A stretch of DNA of 64,000 bases. It comes from Protula sp. h YS-2021. Its lineage: Eukaryota; Annelida; Polychaeta; Sabellida; Serpulidae. The notes below the pieces were generated by a model. It worked only from the letters and a program-made list of their open reading frames with translations, searched no databases and was not told where the DNA came from. Position 1 is the stretch's first letter; every line of letters starts with the position of its first letter. Made by a program: the position numbers and the translations under genes. Shown here piece by piece: positions 1 through 10,265 of this stretch. Location of the stretch: NCBI GenBank assembly GCA_949752745.1, contig OX457027.1, positions 86,683,094 to 86,747,093 of the forward strand, written 5' to 3'.

Positions 1-224
1 GATGATCGTTTAGACATGTTTTTAAGAAATGACTATATGTATAATTCCATATCATTACAAACGCCAATATCATCGTCATGTGGTTTTTATTGTGTGTATA
101 TTATATATGGCATAGAGCTCGAGGTCAGAGTATGTTTGATATTGAGAATATATAAAAAAGAAAGGATGGTGATTTTATTGTAAAGGATTTTGTATATAGA
201 CATTATAAACCACTGTTTTATTAA
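1..224 (+). pseudogene. Adenain-like protease, C-terminal remnant
   Basis: This is the last part of the Polinton maturation protease, cut by the window edge. It matches the C-terminal half of the intact gene at 19660-20097, including the segment with the catalytic Cys (SSSCGFYC). Relative to that copy there is a small indel right after this segment, and an early in-frame TAA near 152 replaces a Leu codon (ATATAA against ATATTA). The gene is therefore broken in element 1. Confidence 0.8.
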
Positions 225-635
225 TGTTGTTTTATTGATGTTGTTGTTTTATTAATGATAGTATTGTAGTAGTTAAGTTATATTAGTTAAGTTGTTATAT
301 TAGTTAAGTTGTTGTGATATTAGTTAAGTTGTTGTTCAAGTTTGTTAAATAAAACAACCCAAGTTTCAAACAGTCTTGTTTATTGTGTTCTATTTACAAA
401 CTTTTATTTACAAACTCTATTTACAAACTTTTATTTACAAACTCTATTTACACTATTTACAAATTCTTAACTACAAACGCTATTTACAAAGTTTACAAAC
501 ACTTAATTACAAATTCTTAACTACAAATTCTATTTACACTATTTACAAATTCTATTTACACTATTTACAAAGTCTATTTACACTATTTACATACTCTTAA
601 CTACAAAGTCTATTTACAAACTTCTATTTACACTA
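225..635. repeat. A/T-rich tandem repeats between convergent genes
   Basis: This spacer lies between the plus-strand protease and the minus-strand PC4-like cluster. It contains about four TTAGTTAAGTT repeats, a plus-strand AATAAA-type signal near 347, and then many copies of CTATTTACAAA and TTTACAAAC. The short open frame over it is a by-product of the repeats. The same arrangement, expanded, occurs at 20098-20545 in element 2. It probably contains the 3' ends of both convergent transcript sets. Confidence 0.7.
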
Positions 636-1010
636 TTAACAATCACATTCATTTTTCAATACATTCATTAATGAATGCCATTCATCAGAATCTAAATTGA
701 TATAGGTATCATAGACATTATACCCGTATTTGTAAATGCTATGAAAGCTGACATAACGCACATCACCAAACTTTATCACTTTCACAGTAACATGTTCAGA
801 CAGTTTCAGTTCATATCCTTCTTCATTTATGTCAATGTCCATCACAGGCATATGTTGTGTTAACTCAATGGATTTGGTACCCCGCATAAGTTGTATTCCA
901 TGCTCTTTGAATTTAAGCGTCAGGTTCTTTCCAATCCAATGCTTGCAACAGCGCGTTCCATTCCACTGTGCTGAGGGTGATGATGTCGCAGTCTTCTGTA
1001 AGCTCGTCAT
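636..1010 (-). CDS. PC4-like tandem-domain protein (d), element 1
   Basis: This is a 124-aa member of the PC4-like family seen four times in a row here. The start chosen is the MTSLQK methionine shared with the element 2 copy. Two related halves are visible. The second has a beta-rich stretch (KLSEHVTVKVIKFGDVRYVS) followed by a helix after NLDSDEWHSL, matching the PC4 pattern of strands then a SPEQW-type helix. PC4 binds single-stranded DNA as a dimer, so two domains in one chain could act as a pseudo-dimer. The reading frame overlaps the end of gene c in another frame, as it does in element 2. Function is inferred from the domain pattern and its place next to PolB. Confidence 0.7.
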   Translation of the reverse strand: MTSLQKTATSSPSAQWNGTRCCKHWIGKNLTLKFKEHGIQLMRGTKSIELTQHMPVMDIDINEEGYELKLSEHVTVKVIKFGDVRYVSFHSIYKYGYNVYDTYINLDSDEWHSLMNVLKNECDC

Positions 1011-1254
1011 GTTGGCGAAATTGTACAAACACGTCTAGACCGTTCTCAGTCACACGCACTTCTAATTCATTTGAGACTGCTAGGAGAAAGCCCGGTATTC
1101 TCAACTTGTCTAGATGATCCTTCAACACGGATTGGTCATCAAGCGATAGTACGAGATACTGTACAAAATGTCGTAGCACAATGTCATCACATAAGTTTCT
1201 CATGTATGAGAATCTGTATGTAATGGGTTCATAATCCAACAAATAGTCTTCCAT
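913..1254 (-). CDS. PC4-like protein (c), element 1
   Basis: This 113-aa protein is homologous to 20823-21173 in element 2. Its C-terminal half shows the family pattern: a beta segment (SNELEVRVTE), then TLSTVEWNALLQALDW, the position of the PC4 helix. The N-terminal half contains a weaker domain-like stretch (LRHFVQYLVLSLDDQ). The last 98 nt overlap the annotated start of gene d in a different frame, and the overlap is kept in both Polinton copies. A role in binding ssDNA during replication or in transcription is inferred. Confidence 0.68.
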   Translation of the reverse strand: MEDYLLDYEPITYRFSYMRNLCDDIVLRHFVQYLVLSLDDQSVLKDHLDKLRIPGFLLAVSNELEVRVTENGLDVFVQFRQHDELTEDCDIITLSTVEWNALLQALDWKEPDA

Positions 1255-1257
1255 CTT

Positions 1258-1632
1258 TTATACTCGGATGATGTTGAACAGTGGATGTTGTATAGCTTCT
1301 AGGAATCGTAAGACTGCGTGCCAGTTCTTGATATCAAAGAAGATCAACTGTGCATATGGTGTATCTGGCACAACTCCCTTATAGTCCTTTGGATAATCCT
1401 GTAAAAGATTTCTACAAAATGTCACACGTATCTTAGAATCATATTCAGCCACCGTCACTTCCAGCTTATTTTCAAGTCTGCGTTCAAACCCAGGTTCAAG
1501 CGGTATGTTTTTAAAGTCTTTCCACACTTCAGGTTTAAACCGATAAGCAGAACTTCTCCGAGAACCCATCATCACTTCATTCCTCTCATTTACTTTAAGG
1601 TAAACACCATCGTCCAACATGAGTGCATTCAT
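1258..1632 (-). CDS. PC4-like tandem-domain protein (b), element 1
   Basis: This 124-aa protein is homologous to 21221-21592. The start is the MNALML methionine shared by both copies, 13 nt downstream of gene a. Two related halves can be read: VYLKVNERNEV followed by RFKPEVWKDFKNI, then LENKLEVTVAEYDSKIRVTF followed by FDIKNWHAVLRFLEAI. Each resembles the PC4 strand-then-helix order with a conserved Trp in the helix, but is far from the canonical domain in gene a. It probably arose by duplication within the element. Confidence 0.68.
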   Translation of the reverse strand: MNALMLDDGVYLKVNERNEVMMGSRRSSAYRFKPEVWKDFKNIPLEPGFERRLENKLEVTVAEYDSKIRVTFCRNLLQDYPKDYKGVVPDTPYAQLIFFDIKNWHAVLRFLEAIQHPLFNIIRV

Positions 1633-1645
1633 GATTGTTACCTTG

Positions 1646-2002
1646 TTATGACTTGTCGTCTTGTCTGCGAAGCCTTTTATCAACTTCTTTCACCTGCTTC
1701 TTCAGCATTTTCCATTCAGGTATTGTCAGCAAAATTCCCTTTTTCGTCGGACGGTTTTTTCCAGTCCCCTCATCTCTGAGGTATTTGCGAATGTTTACCA
1801 CGCCTTCATTACTTTGTTTCATAATCTTGATATACTTTCCATTGCCTAGAGAAAGCATTCCATCCCACGACTGTGGTGTTGGTGCTACCGTCGTCTCCAC
1901 TTTTAATTTCTTGATGGTAGTATCAGGATGTTTCACATTCATGTCTTTGACTGTATCAGCAAGAGTATCCATATCCGTTGTTGCAGATCTTTTCCGATTC
2001 AT
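1646..2002 (-). CDS. PC4/SUB1-type ssDNA-binding protein (a), element 1
   Basis: This 118-aa protein carries the clearest PC4 (transcriptional coactivator p15) domain of the cluster. After a charged N-terminal tail of about 50 residues come LGNGKYIKIMKQ, VVNIRKYLRDEG, PTKKGILLTIPEW and KMLKKQVKEVD. These match the PC4 family strands, the Arg-Lys linker and the C-terminal helix. PC4 proteins bind and melt DNA as dimers. A replication helper for the neighbouring PolB is a reasonable inference. A TATA box lies about 50 bp upstream at 2050-2064. Confidence 0.85.
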   Translation of the reverse strand: MNRKRSATTDMDTLADTVKDMNVKHPDTTIKKLKVETTVAPTPQSWDGMLSLGNGKYIKIMKQSNEGVVNIRKYLRDEGTGKNRPTKKGILLTIPEWKMLKKQVKEVDKRLRRQDDKS

Positions 2003-2049
2003 GTTGACGCTTCAGTGTTCACACCTCAACTAACTCTAAAGTTGAAGTG

Positions 2050-2064
2050 TCTCCCCCTTATATA
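2050..2064 (-). promoter_or_regulatory. TATA box of PC4-like gene cluster, element 1
   Basis: Read on the minus strand this is TATATAAGGGGGAG, about 50 bp before the ATG of gene a. It overlaps the stop codon of PolB. The identical arrangement is kept in element 2 at 22001-22015, so the PC4-like cluster probably has its own promoter. Confidence 0.75.
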
Positions 2065-5000
2065 CTGTAATGCCCATGCGCCAACGTGGAATAGCCATCA
2101 CTCATCACAAATCGCTTGTCATCAAAGGGAGAGAGAGCCACCTTCCTCAACTTCTCCGAGAAAATCTGGTGGTCATGACTGCGAATGATGTGTCCTGTGG
2201 TCATCGTTTGCGTTTGATTGAACAAACTGTCTCTATACTGCTGATGTTTCATCCGTCTTTGACACGCGCGAGTGATACCTTTGGCCGTACGTTTTTCTTT
2301 CCCACCATATATCATACTATACATTTTCGGTCGAAGTCCAACAAACTCTTCTATGGGAATGCCCGCCGTCTCATCTTTCATTTTCCCAAGCACTTTCTTG
2401 TTCACGTTGGAATGCAGGAAATGATCTGGGGCATAGTCACTTGTGTCGAACAAGTCGGCATCTTCCTGCATGTCTTTGTAGATATCGTCAGTTTCTATGT
2501 CATAACATAGACTGTCGGTGTCGCTGAACAAGAGTTTGGCGTCGGGATACTTGGTCATGATGTAGTTGTAATGAAAGTGGAACATGAGCACTTTGCTGAG
2601 GTCAAGAATGGTGAAGCCGACTTGAATGGGTTTATCAAGAAGCAGATCCACTTTGCGCAAATGTACCGCGGTTAAATCTTCGTTGAAAATTCTAAATTTG
2701 TGGAAGGAAGGTTTGGCCACAAGTTTCTTGAACCGCTTTTCCTGCTGAACAAGTTCCACATTCATGCGTTTTCTCACATTTTCCATGGTTTTGCCAAACA
2801 CAGGGTTGTTCATCAATTTGAAAAAGTCTTTCTCAAAAGGGTTCTTGGCCAACTTTCTCTTTTTCGTGTTCAAGGAGATGTATTTTGCCAACCATTTGCT
2901 CTGTGCAAACATGATGGCACGGTGCACCTTCGTGACTTTCAATCCCAGTGAGACATATTGCTGTAAATTTCTATAATGAAGCACATATTTCTTCTTGTCA
3001 CACAAGTTGGGAATGAGCTTTTCACTAGGTTTGCCTTTCATGTTCAGATCTTTCCGCAGCTTCTGACTATGTTTTGACAATTCTCCCACCTTCACACATT
3101 TCCGTTCTGGAGCCACTGGATAGTGATTATGATGATCATGGATTGAATATGGGTATTCAAAATCCACTTCTAAAATGTACCCAATCTCGTCATCTTCATC
3201 CACATCCATAAAGTCAATGGATTCTGGCTCGGTCACCCACATAAATCCACTTTCTGGCATGCTTTGCGACTTGGCCCAGCCATACAAGTTGTTTACATCC
3301 AGGTACGTCAAGTAGTTGGTTGGTTTCCTGGGATCGTTATCTGCTACGTAGGGGTTATTTGCTTTCGCATATTTGTGTGTTATGACAGATATTCCTCCCC
3401 GTAGACCTTGTTCAACCATTTGGTACATATCAATGTCGTTGATCAATTCCAATTTCACCTTTGTCGCTTTCAACATGGCATCCCACGACAGTCCTGGCGC
3501 TGTATAATAGTGAGCAGGATCCAATTCATACGTGTTGAGACATACGTGACGAAAGTTTTCAAACACGTCAGCCAGCAGCAACACATCTGATTTCAGGTAC
3601 AAGTCATGGTATTCGCCAAATGTAGTACAGTGGAATGTCTCCCACACCTTCTGCGCATGCGCATAATCTTCATCACTAATGTCTTCTTCACTGAGCAGGC
3701 TGTAAAACTTGTCCTTGGACGGCAGTTGTGTTTCAGCATACTTGGATGGTTCATCCACGTAATCATAAGGGTACACTCCCTTTCTCAACAGTAAATCTTG
3801 TTGATTGCTATCGTGAATGTGTGACGTCATGTTATAAAAGTTGTCTTTCCCTTCTGCTGCCAGGTTGGATACCAACTTCTGTAAAGAAGTACTCATGAAC
3901 TGATAACTGTCTGCAAATTTCAGATTGCTCATGGTGAATGCAATATATTTCTCAACGGTGTTGGGAATGACTGTAATCGTGTCATTTTTGAACTTTCCAA
4001 TTTCTTCCATGATTAAATGGCTGTCATAGCCTCGTAAATTGTGGAAAAAGACAGGAATGATGAAAGAATCTTTATCTCCCTGCTGATCTTTTCTAAGTCG
4101 AAATTGCAAATTGCATTCACGATGTGCAGCTCCACGGTATTTGCCATTGATATGGTCATGATCTCTCACATGATCTACTCCTAGAGGCTCATGACAAATG
4201 TAGCAATCTATGGCGTTCTTATAATGCTCTTCATCTTCACGAGTCATGACCATTTTCTTTGGCTGTAGCAAGCCATGCACAATATGATCACGCTCATTCA
4301 CCATATGGTCTAAAAAGACTTTCACGGCATTATCTCCTCGATACACGACTGGTGCACGTGTATCATACTGGCTCACAACCACATAGGCAAAGCTGTTTGG
4401 ACGATGATGCTGATACTTGTCTCCTTCATGCTTTTTCGTGAAACATTCAAAGTCTGCATAAATGACAAACGGCGCTCGCTGTTGTTTGGCTACATTCTTG
4501 AACTTGATGAAGGGTTCCTTGGAAAATGATAAACGTTGTGCTCCATGCTTGCCACACACTTCACGATGCTTGTCTAACAGATCTTGTCGCATAAACCCGT
4601 GAAGACAGTTGAAACAATAAAAAGCAGCTCCATGATGCTTTGATCGATAAGACATAAGTCTGCTGAAATTCTTGATAAGGCAGTAATGTCTTGTCTTGTC
4701 ATTGCTAATCAAAAGCAAGTTGATTTCTCTCGCACTGATGTTTCGACTCAGTTGTATGGGAACAAATACATCATGTTCATATCCAAACACGTTAATGGAT
4801 ACATCATTCTCCTTTTCAAACTTTGGAATGTCTGTAATCGGTGTGGGAAATGTCATGCCTTCTACCTTCAATTCGTTCTCAAACGGTGTGTAATGACTCA
4901 CACGATATGGGTGTTGATGATAATGGTGAGGGTGAAGGTGAGCCAGTACAGACCATAAGAAGCACTTGTTGTCTTTATTCTGAATGGTTAACACACTTAA

Positions 5001-5705
5001 TGTATTCTTTACTTTCTTCGGCAGTGGGATAAAACTGCTCGCTTCTAATGGCGCTGACGTAGCTGTATGTACTTCAATGAATAATATGTTATCCAACACC
5101 GAGCCAAACCTTGTCGCTCATGTTCATCAAACCTGGTAAACAATTCTTTATAGGCTTCTGGTAAGTCCTTCTCAATATCTGCTGGATTGTATGCTGCATA
5201 TGTCGGACTACTGATGACGGCATTATCCACCTGTTCTACCATCACGCCTTCAGCATTTGGTGTCATTTTCTTGAAGCGTGCATGTACCACAATGTACCAT
5301 TTCATGCCATGGTTTAACGTCTCTAGCAAATGTCTCTTAATCCTCTTGTTGTCGCATTTCAAGTAGCAAATCCGATCCATCTTCAGGCTCAAACCGTCTT
5401 TCCACCAAGACTCACTCTTCTGCCTCTGCCTACTTGTCCTGTCTCTTTCTTTCTTTGTTCTTTATGAGACATGCATGCATGTGTCTCAAATGCATCCAAA
5501 GATGGAAATATTTTGATGCATTTACAGCAGAGGACTGGATCAGGTCTTTCAACACCATCTTGTAAGGTCTTTCGTCTCTTGGCTTCAATCTGCTCAACAA
5601 GCTCTTCACGAGCACGTTTCAACTTGGCTGGTTTACATCTATGTGCCACGAACACTTCCAGAGATGGAAATGTCACATCACAATCATGACAGTAGACTGT
5701 TGCCA
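2058..5705 (-). pseudogene. Protein-primed DNA polymerase B (PolB), frameshifted, element 1
   Basis: This is a Polinton family-B DNA polymerase of the protein-primed type. An N-terminal pair of C2H2-like zinc fingers (5705 downward), an OTU/adaptor-like region, exonuclease motif YADFECF, an internal HNH/endonuclease VII-like finger, and polymerase motifs [22 protein letters not shown] and SDTDSLCY are all visible. Unlike element 2, the C-terminus is intact to the stop at 2058-2060. The N-terminal third is broken by at least three indels (about 5387, 5335 and 5100). Motif B has Pro where element 2 has Ser. The copy is therefore probably inactive. A TATAAAAGG box lies at 5765-5773. Confidence 0.9.
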
Positions 5706-5764
5706 TCGTTGTTGCTGTTGCTGTTGCTAGAGCTGAAATGAAGTAAAATATACGTTTCACTCTT

Positions 5765-5773
5765 CCTTTTATA
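5765..5773 (-). promoter_or_regulatory. TATA box of PolB, element 1
   Basis: TATAAAAGG on the minus strand, about 60 bp before the first ATG at 5705. It matches element 2 at 25738-25746. Because the TATA box is close to an upstream GTG codon at the start of the open frame, the ATG at 5705 is the more likely start. Confidence 0.65.
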
Positions 5774-5854
5774 CCACTTGGATGGTGTGTTAACTCAGCA
5801 GAATTTATACCACTTTGATGTAATCAAAATATGGTGTGTAAAAATTGTTAAAAT

Positions 5855-5867
5855 TGCTGACTCAGCA
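5855..5867. promoter_or_regulatory. T-MARE palindrome (Maf/AP-1 type site)
   Basis: The 13-bp sequence TGCTGACTCAGCA is an exact T-MARE, the known binding site of large and small Maf proteins and relatives, with an AP-1 core. It sits about 150 bp upstream of the PolB start. The same site is kept in the other arms at 11471-11483, 25887-25899 and 54985-54997. Binding by host factors is inference. Confidence 0.55.
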
Positions 5868-6084
5868 GAATTTATCACTGGTTGACATGTTTCATTCATG
5901 CTTTTATGCTACTTACATGTAACCAAAATATGGTGTGTAACTTTTCAAACGTGTTTAAAAATTGTTGACTCAGTAGATAGTTACTTGATATGAATGTCTC
6001 ACTTACAGTTGTACTGCTGTAAAGCAGAGACATCTAGCGGTGAAGTTAAATGGTCTGCTAAATGGTATTCATCCGCGAAGAACT

Positions 6085-6290
6085 ACTGTAAACTGAATCA
6101 AACAGTGAAATTATCATGTAAATCAGTCAACTATAATGAAAGTTATCACAATTTTAAATTAAAATGGCGGTAAATATGCATAAAACATGCTGCGCAAATA
6201 GCTCATGATCACTTTATAACAAAAGTTTACATAAACCTGAATCAAATGGTGAAATTTTCATGCAAATCGACCAGGTATAATGAAAATTAT
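6085..6290. repeat. 160-bp Polinton arm repeat units
   Basis: This stretch contains about one and a half copies of a roughly 160-bp unit. Its hallmarks are CTGAATCAAACAGTGAAATT, TATAACGAAAGTTAT-like and AAAATGGCGG segments. The unit is repeated many times in mini-elements A and B (47.8-48.7, 50.35-51.1, 52.9-53.3 and 55.4-55.8 kb) and once in the left arm of element 2 (11200-11330), which ties these elements into one family. Confidence 0.75.
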
Positions 6291-7100
6291 CGTTTACAAA
6301 GTTTCAATAAGTTTCAATTAAGCAAATAACCAAAGTTTGTTTATAATGTTTGTTTACAAAGTTTGCTTACAAAGTTTGTTTATAAAGTTTGTTTACAAAG
6401 TTTGTTTACAAAGTTTTAATTATGCAAGTATCTAAAGTTTGTTTACAAAGTTTGTTTATAAAGTTTGTTTGCAAAGTTTGTTTACAAAGTTTCAATTATG
6501 CAAATAACTAAAGTTTGTTTACAAAGTTTGTTTGCAAATTCTGTTTACAAAGTTTGCTTACAAATTTTTGTTTACAAATTTGTTTACAAAGTTTTAATAA
6601 TGCAAATAACTAAAGTTTGTTTACAAAGGTTGTTTACAAAGTTAGTTTACAAAGTTTGTTTACAAAGTTTCAATTATGCAAATAACTAAAGTTTGTTTAC
6701 AAAGTTTGTTTAGAAAGTTTGTTTACAAAGTTTTAATAACTAAAGTTTGTTTACAAAGTTTGTTTACAAAGTTTTAATTATACAAATAACTAAAGTTTGT
6801 TTAAAAAGTTTGTTTAAAAAGTTTGTTTACAAAGTTTGTTTACAAAGTTTGTTTACAAAGTTTTAATAACTAAAGTTTGTTTACAAAGTTTGTTTACAAA
6901 TCTTGTTTACAAAGTTTCAATTATGCAAATAACTAAAGTTTGTTTACAAAGTTTGTTTATAAAGTTTGTTTACAAAGTTTGTTTATAAAGTTTGTTTACA
7001 AAGTTTGTTTATAAAGTTTCAATTATGCAAATAAATAAAGTTTGATTACAAAATTTGTTTATAAAGTTTGTTTTCAAAGTTCACTTTTGTTTACAATGTT
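6290..7100. repeat. TTTGTTTACAAAG short tandem array
   Basis: Dozens of imperfect copies of a 12-13-bp palindrome-like unit, TTTGTTTACAAAG, are broken by recurring AATTATGCAAATAAC spacers. The unit contains TTGTTTAC, the known forkhead (FOXO/DAF-16 type) core. Short open frames across it are by-products of the repeat. A shorter version is in the left arm of element 2 (11130-11200), and long versions are in mini-element B. Confidence 0.8.
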
Positions 7101-7619
7101 TCAATAAACACTTACCGAAATGGTTGTCACTGTTGTTGTCTGGTGCTCATCCCTTATATACCACTGTGATGTGATCCAATTGTGGTCTGTAACTTTTGCT
7201 TCCTTGCTTCACTCACCGATATGACTGTCACTGCTGGATGCTCATCCCTTATATACCCCTCTGATGCAACTTAAGCTGACTTGAGAGGATGTTGCTCGCA
7301 GGGGAGGAGGGGGGGTCCACACTTTTTACCATAGGGCCTGTTCAGACTGCCGCCTAGGGGGGGGGGGTCGGTACATAGTATGTCCTAGGAGGGGTCCACA
7401 CTTTGTTATCAGGGTTACACCTATGGCTACGCCTATGGCTTCGCCTATGACGTCACGTTACCATGCTTCGTTGCCATCACAACAACACGTTGCCATGACT
7501 ACGCCTATCACCTCACTTCCGGTCCAGACAACACTTCCGGTCCAGACGCTATGACGTCACTTCCGGTCCAGACAGTATGACGTCATCAAGTGGCGTGAAA
7601 CTCTCGTTTCCCTCCTATT
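7100..7619. repeat. Outer right arm of Polinton element 1
   Basis: This is the reverse complement of the outer left arm of element 2. It has two TATATAAGGGATGAGCA modules (TATA at 7154-7162 and 7246-7254 on the minus strand), each followed by a conserved GGT(A/G)AGTG segment. Then come GCGAGCAACAT (complement), poly-G tracts with TCGGTACATAGT, and finally CCGGAAGT/TGACGTCA repeats from 7515 to the tip near 7619. Confidence 0.75.
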
Positions 7620-7819
7620 GCGAAAGTAGGTTATCATTTGTGGTGCTGCCCATTGTTGCGGACACCTTCATGCTATGCATTGTGGGTAACTGAGGGCATA
7701 ATGAGCAATATTTGGAGTTTATCGCACTCTTTTATACCAATACTAATTCTTCGATATTTAAGCTAAGTAATAAAATTTTTCTAAACGGTGAAAACTATTT
7801 AAAGAACTAACTTCCTGGC

Positions 7820-8730
7820 ATGTGACAAGTAGGCCAAAATGGGTTCCGGACCATACCACCCACCAGATAATACCAACCCGGATGATACCCCCCGACAATA
7901 CCCCTACCAGACCATACCCAGCTAGGACCATACCCCCGCCCACCCGTGCCAATACCCCCCCCCCCCTCCAGAACATTTCCAATTTTCAACGCTACAACAA
8001 AATGAAAAGACAAAGTACAGCAACATGTTTTATTTACAGCGACATGTTTTATTTCTCCCCAACACTATGTTTAATCTTTAAATCGATATATTGAGTCTGC
8101 GTCTCATTCACAGTCAAATCTGCAAGTTCATAGTCCACAACTATCAAAAGTGAATATTGTGCGCTATTCCACGAAGGTATTGAAACAACTCCGTTGGTCA
8201 ACAGAATTAATTCAATAAACTGGGGAGCGAAATGATAATTGCAATTATTGAACGTATGCATTAAATTGCATTTATAAAACTTTTAACTTAGCACAAATTA
8301 GCACAAATTGCAACAACTCCGTTAACCAGCAGTTAATTGCAATCAATTGGGGCGCGAATTGATAATTGCAATTATGGAACGTATGCATTAAACTCCAATT
8401 ATACCTTCTTTAAACTACATCATAGCGAACTGGCTTAGCTTTTAGCTACAGATCACAGAACTGCAATTATACCCCTTTCAACTAGACCATAGCGAAATGG
8501 CTTTAGCTTTTAACTACAGATCACAGAACCGTATTAGTTTGTTGTCGTTAATGAAAATCTTTAAAATGAAAATTGGAAAAAAATGATGGTGGGTGGAGGG
8601 GGGAATATTGGCACGGGGGGTATGGTCCTAGGGGGTATGGTGGGGGGGTATTGGCGGGGGGGGTATCATCCGGGGGGGGGGGTAATCATCGGGGGGGGGG
8701 GTATTGTCCTAGACCCGGCCAAAATGTATG
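7820..8730. repeat. Inverted C/G-rich repeat with internal duplication
   Basis: A C-rich block at 7836-7970 (repeated ACCATACC, ATACCCCC) is mirrored by a G-rich block at 8590-8720 (GGTATGGT, GGGGGTAT). Between them a segment of roughly 100 bp containing ACAACTCCGTT and AACGTATGCATTAAA occurs twice (8180-8275 and 8310-8400). This looks like a non-autonomous foldback or MITE-like element of about 0.9 kb. I see no gene; the Gly-rich frames come from the G tracts. Confidence 0.5.
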
Positions 8731-8879
8731 CAATCGGCCCAGAACAAGAAAGAAACCTGTTATATTTGAGAAACTATGTGTTTTGCACCGACGCAAGCTC
8801 AGGCACTTTTTGATCACGTGATGAAAATGCTAATTCTCATTGGTGGATGTAAAGTTGTGACGTGAACTCGACCTCAAGA

Positions 8880-9879
8880 ATACAGGTATCCCGACCTGGC
8901 TGAGCCTCCCTACCCCTAAATAAAGGGTAGATTTGGGTTAGTGTACATGTGCTGTTGCCCGGTTATTTATCAGGCTTTTCTGTTGCAGGCATGGTAAAAG
9001 CAGAAGGAGACTTTGACAGCTATTGCAACAATTGGAAGCATCAAGTTCCTCCGCTCTCAGCACAATATCCATGTCAAGTCCGGTGACTGCTTCGGAGCCA
9101 ACCTGGGCGCAAGAGATGACAGCAATGAGAGTCATACAGGAGCAAACGCAAGAATAGCTGACATGTCTTTATGCGATCATCCTAAAAAGACGTAACCGTC
9201 GGCAGCAGGGTCATCTGCACTCAAAGAGAACCCGGCCAGTGGTGATGATTCAGTGGGCCTCGCCCTGTCGAGCTACGTCTTTGTGGGACACATAACTGCA
9301 GTCGTCAAGCAGTTGACTTTTCCTGATCAGGTCTAGGGGCAGAGATGGAACATTCCTGCTGAAGGTGACGACCAGGATACAGACGAGGAGAAAGAGCCTA
9401 GAGTCAGACTCTGAGGAAGAGTTCCAGGAGGGGGAAGTGGGGGCACTTACCCACCCTATCAGACTTATGAATGCAGTGCTTTCGCCAAAGAAGGGCCAGC
9501 AGTATTGGAGAGACCCGGCAGCGGCAGGCAGGCGACGAATCCGCACCCATTTTCCCCTCTCGTCACAGGATACGGAACTGCCCTCAGCGACATAATCAAC
9601 CCGGACATTCCTAAAGGACATTTTGTTCAGAGAAGCTGTTAAAGAAATTACACATATGGCGGTGGTAGAGGCAAGAAATCCATATGCAGATAAAGAAGAG
9701 CCGCCTATAAGGCTGACGCCACAAAGCAAGGTAAAAGAGGAAGAGACGTTCTAAGCTTTAACCAGCACTCGTTAACACAGTGGCGGCAAGCCAGAGAGAA
9801 TTCCAGCGGATAGAGTTGGGTGAGGGCAAGGTCGTGGCTAGGCTTCATCCATCCAAGCGTCTTGACTTCGGATCAGCAC
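8880..9879 (+). pseudogene. Probable gag part of a DIRS-like retrotransposon
   Basis: The sequence contains an acidic open stretch (9365-9595, with SDSEEEFQEGEVG) and several frameshifted pieces. It flanks the Polinton insertion, and the sequence beyond the Polinton (27261 onward) reads into a DIRS-like RT start. I therefore take this as the gag half of the host retrotransposon. On its own the similarity is weak. Confidence 0.35.
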
Positions 9880-9885
9880 CGTACA
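9880..9885. other. Target-site duplication CGTACA, left copy
   Basis: The 6-bp CGTACA directly precedes the AGTAGGGT tip and is repeated exactly after the opposite tip at 27255-27260. Six bases is the TSD length known for Polintons, whose integrase is retrovirus-like. Confidence 0.92.
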
Positions 9886-9916
9886 AGTAGGGTGAAAAGG
9901 ACAGTTCTACCACACT

Positions 9917-10110
9917 TGATGACGTCATCATGTCTGGAAGTGACGTCATCATGTCTGGAAGTGACGTCATACTGTCTGGACGTGACGTCATCATGTCTGG
10001 ACCGGAAGTGCTGTCTGGACCGGAAGTGACGTCATCATGTCTGGACCGGAAGTGACGTCATCATGTCTGGACCGGAAGTGACGTCATCATGTCTGGACCG
10101 GAAGTCATGA
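9917..10110. promoter_or_regulatory. CRE/ETS composite motif array, left tip
   Basis: A tandem 26-bp unit combines TGACGTCA with ACCGGAAGTG; about eight CREs and five ETS cores are present, the early units lacking the CCG. TGACGTCA is the CREB/ATF site and CCGGAAGT the ETS/GABP site. CGGAAGTGACGTCA is a known composite promoter motif. Matching arrays occur at every Polinton tip in the window. A promoter or enhancer role is inferred. Confidence 0.7.
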
Positions 10111-10265
10111 TAAGCGTTAGGATAGGCGCGACCATCTGTGACGTCATCATGGCGTCATACTGAGATGATGCTGTCTGGAGCGAAAGTGGTTTGGCCGAGT
10201 CAATCAACATGAAGCCAATGAACTCGACCTGTCAATCAGTGTAACCATGGCAACAGACCCTAAAA

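Larger units (their letters stand above)
1..7619 (+). mobile_element. Polinton/Maverick element 1, right-hand part
   Basis: This is a partial Polinton (adintovirus-like) element whose left half lies outside the window. It holds the tail of the adenain-like protease on the plus strand, then on the minus strand four PC4-like genes and PolB, then a long right arm. Gene order and sequence are close to element 2 at 9886-27254. The right tip near 7619 (CCCTCCTATT) aligns with the end of element 2 (CCCTACT), so the flanking TSD would be about GCGAAA; its partner is not visible. Several frameshifts show this copy is decayed. Confidence 0.88.

Noticed and set aside
6465..6689. Phe/Val/Tyr/Lys-rich frames over TTTGTTTACAAAG arrays (also 51921-52421, 56225-56755 and 376-600)
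   Set aside because: Low-complexity translation of short tandem repeats with no start context or conservation beyond the repeat.
7758..8821. Gly-rich frames in the C/G-rich inverted repeat
   Set aside because: Composition follows the poly-G/C tracts and the frames lie in an inverted repeat without conserved motifs.
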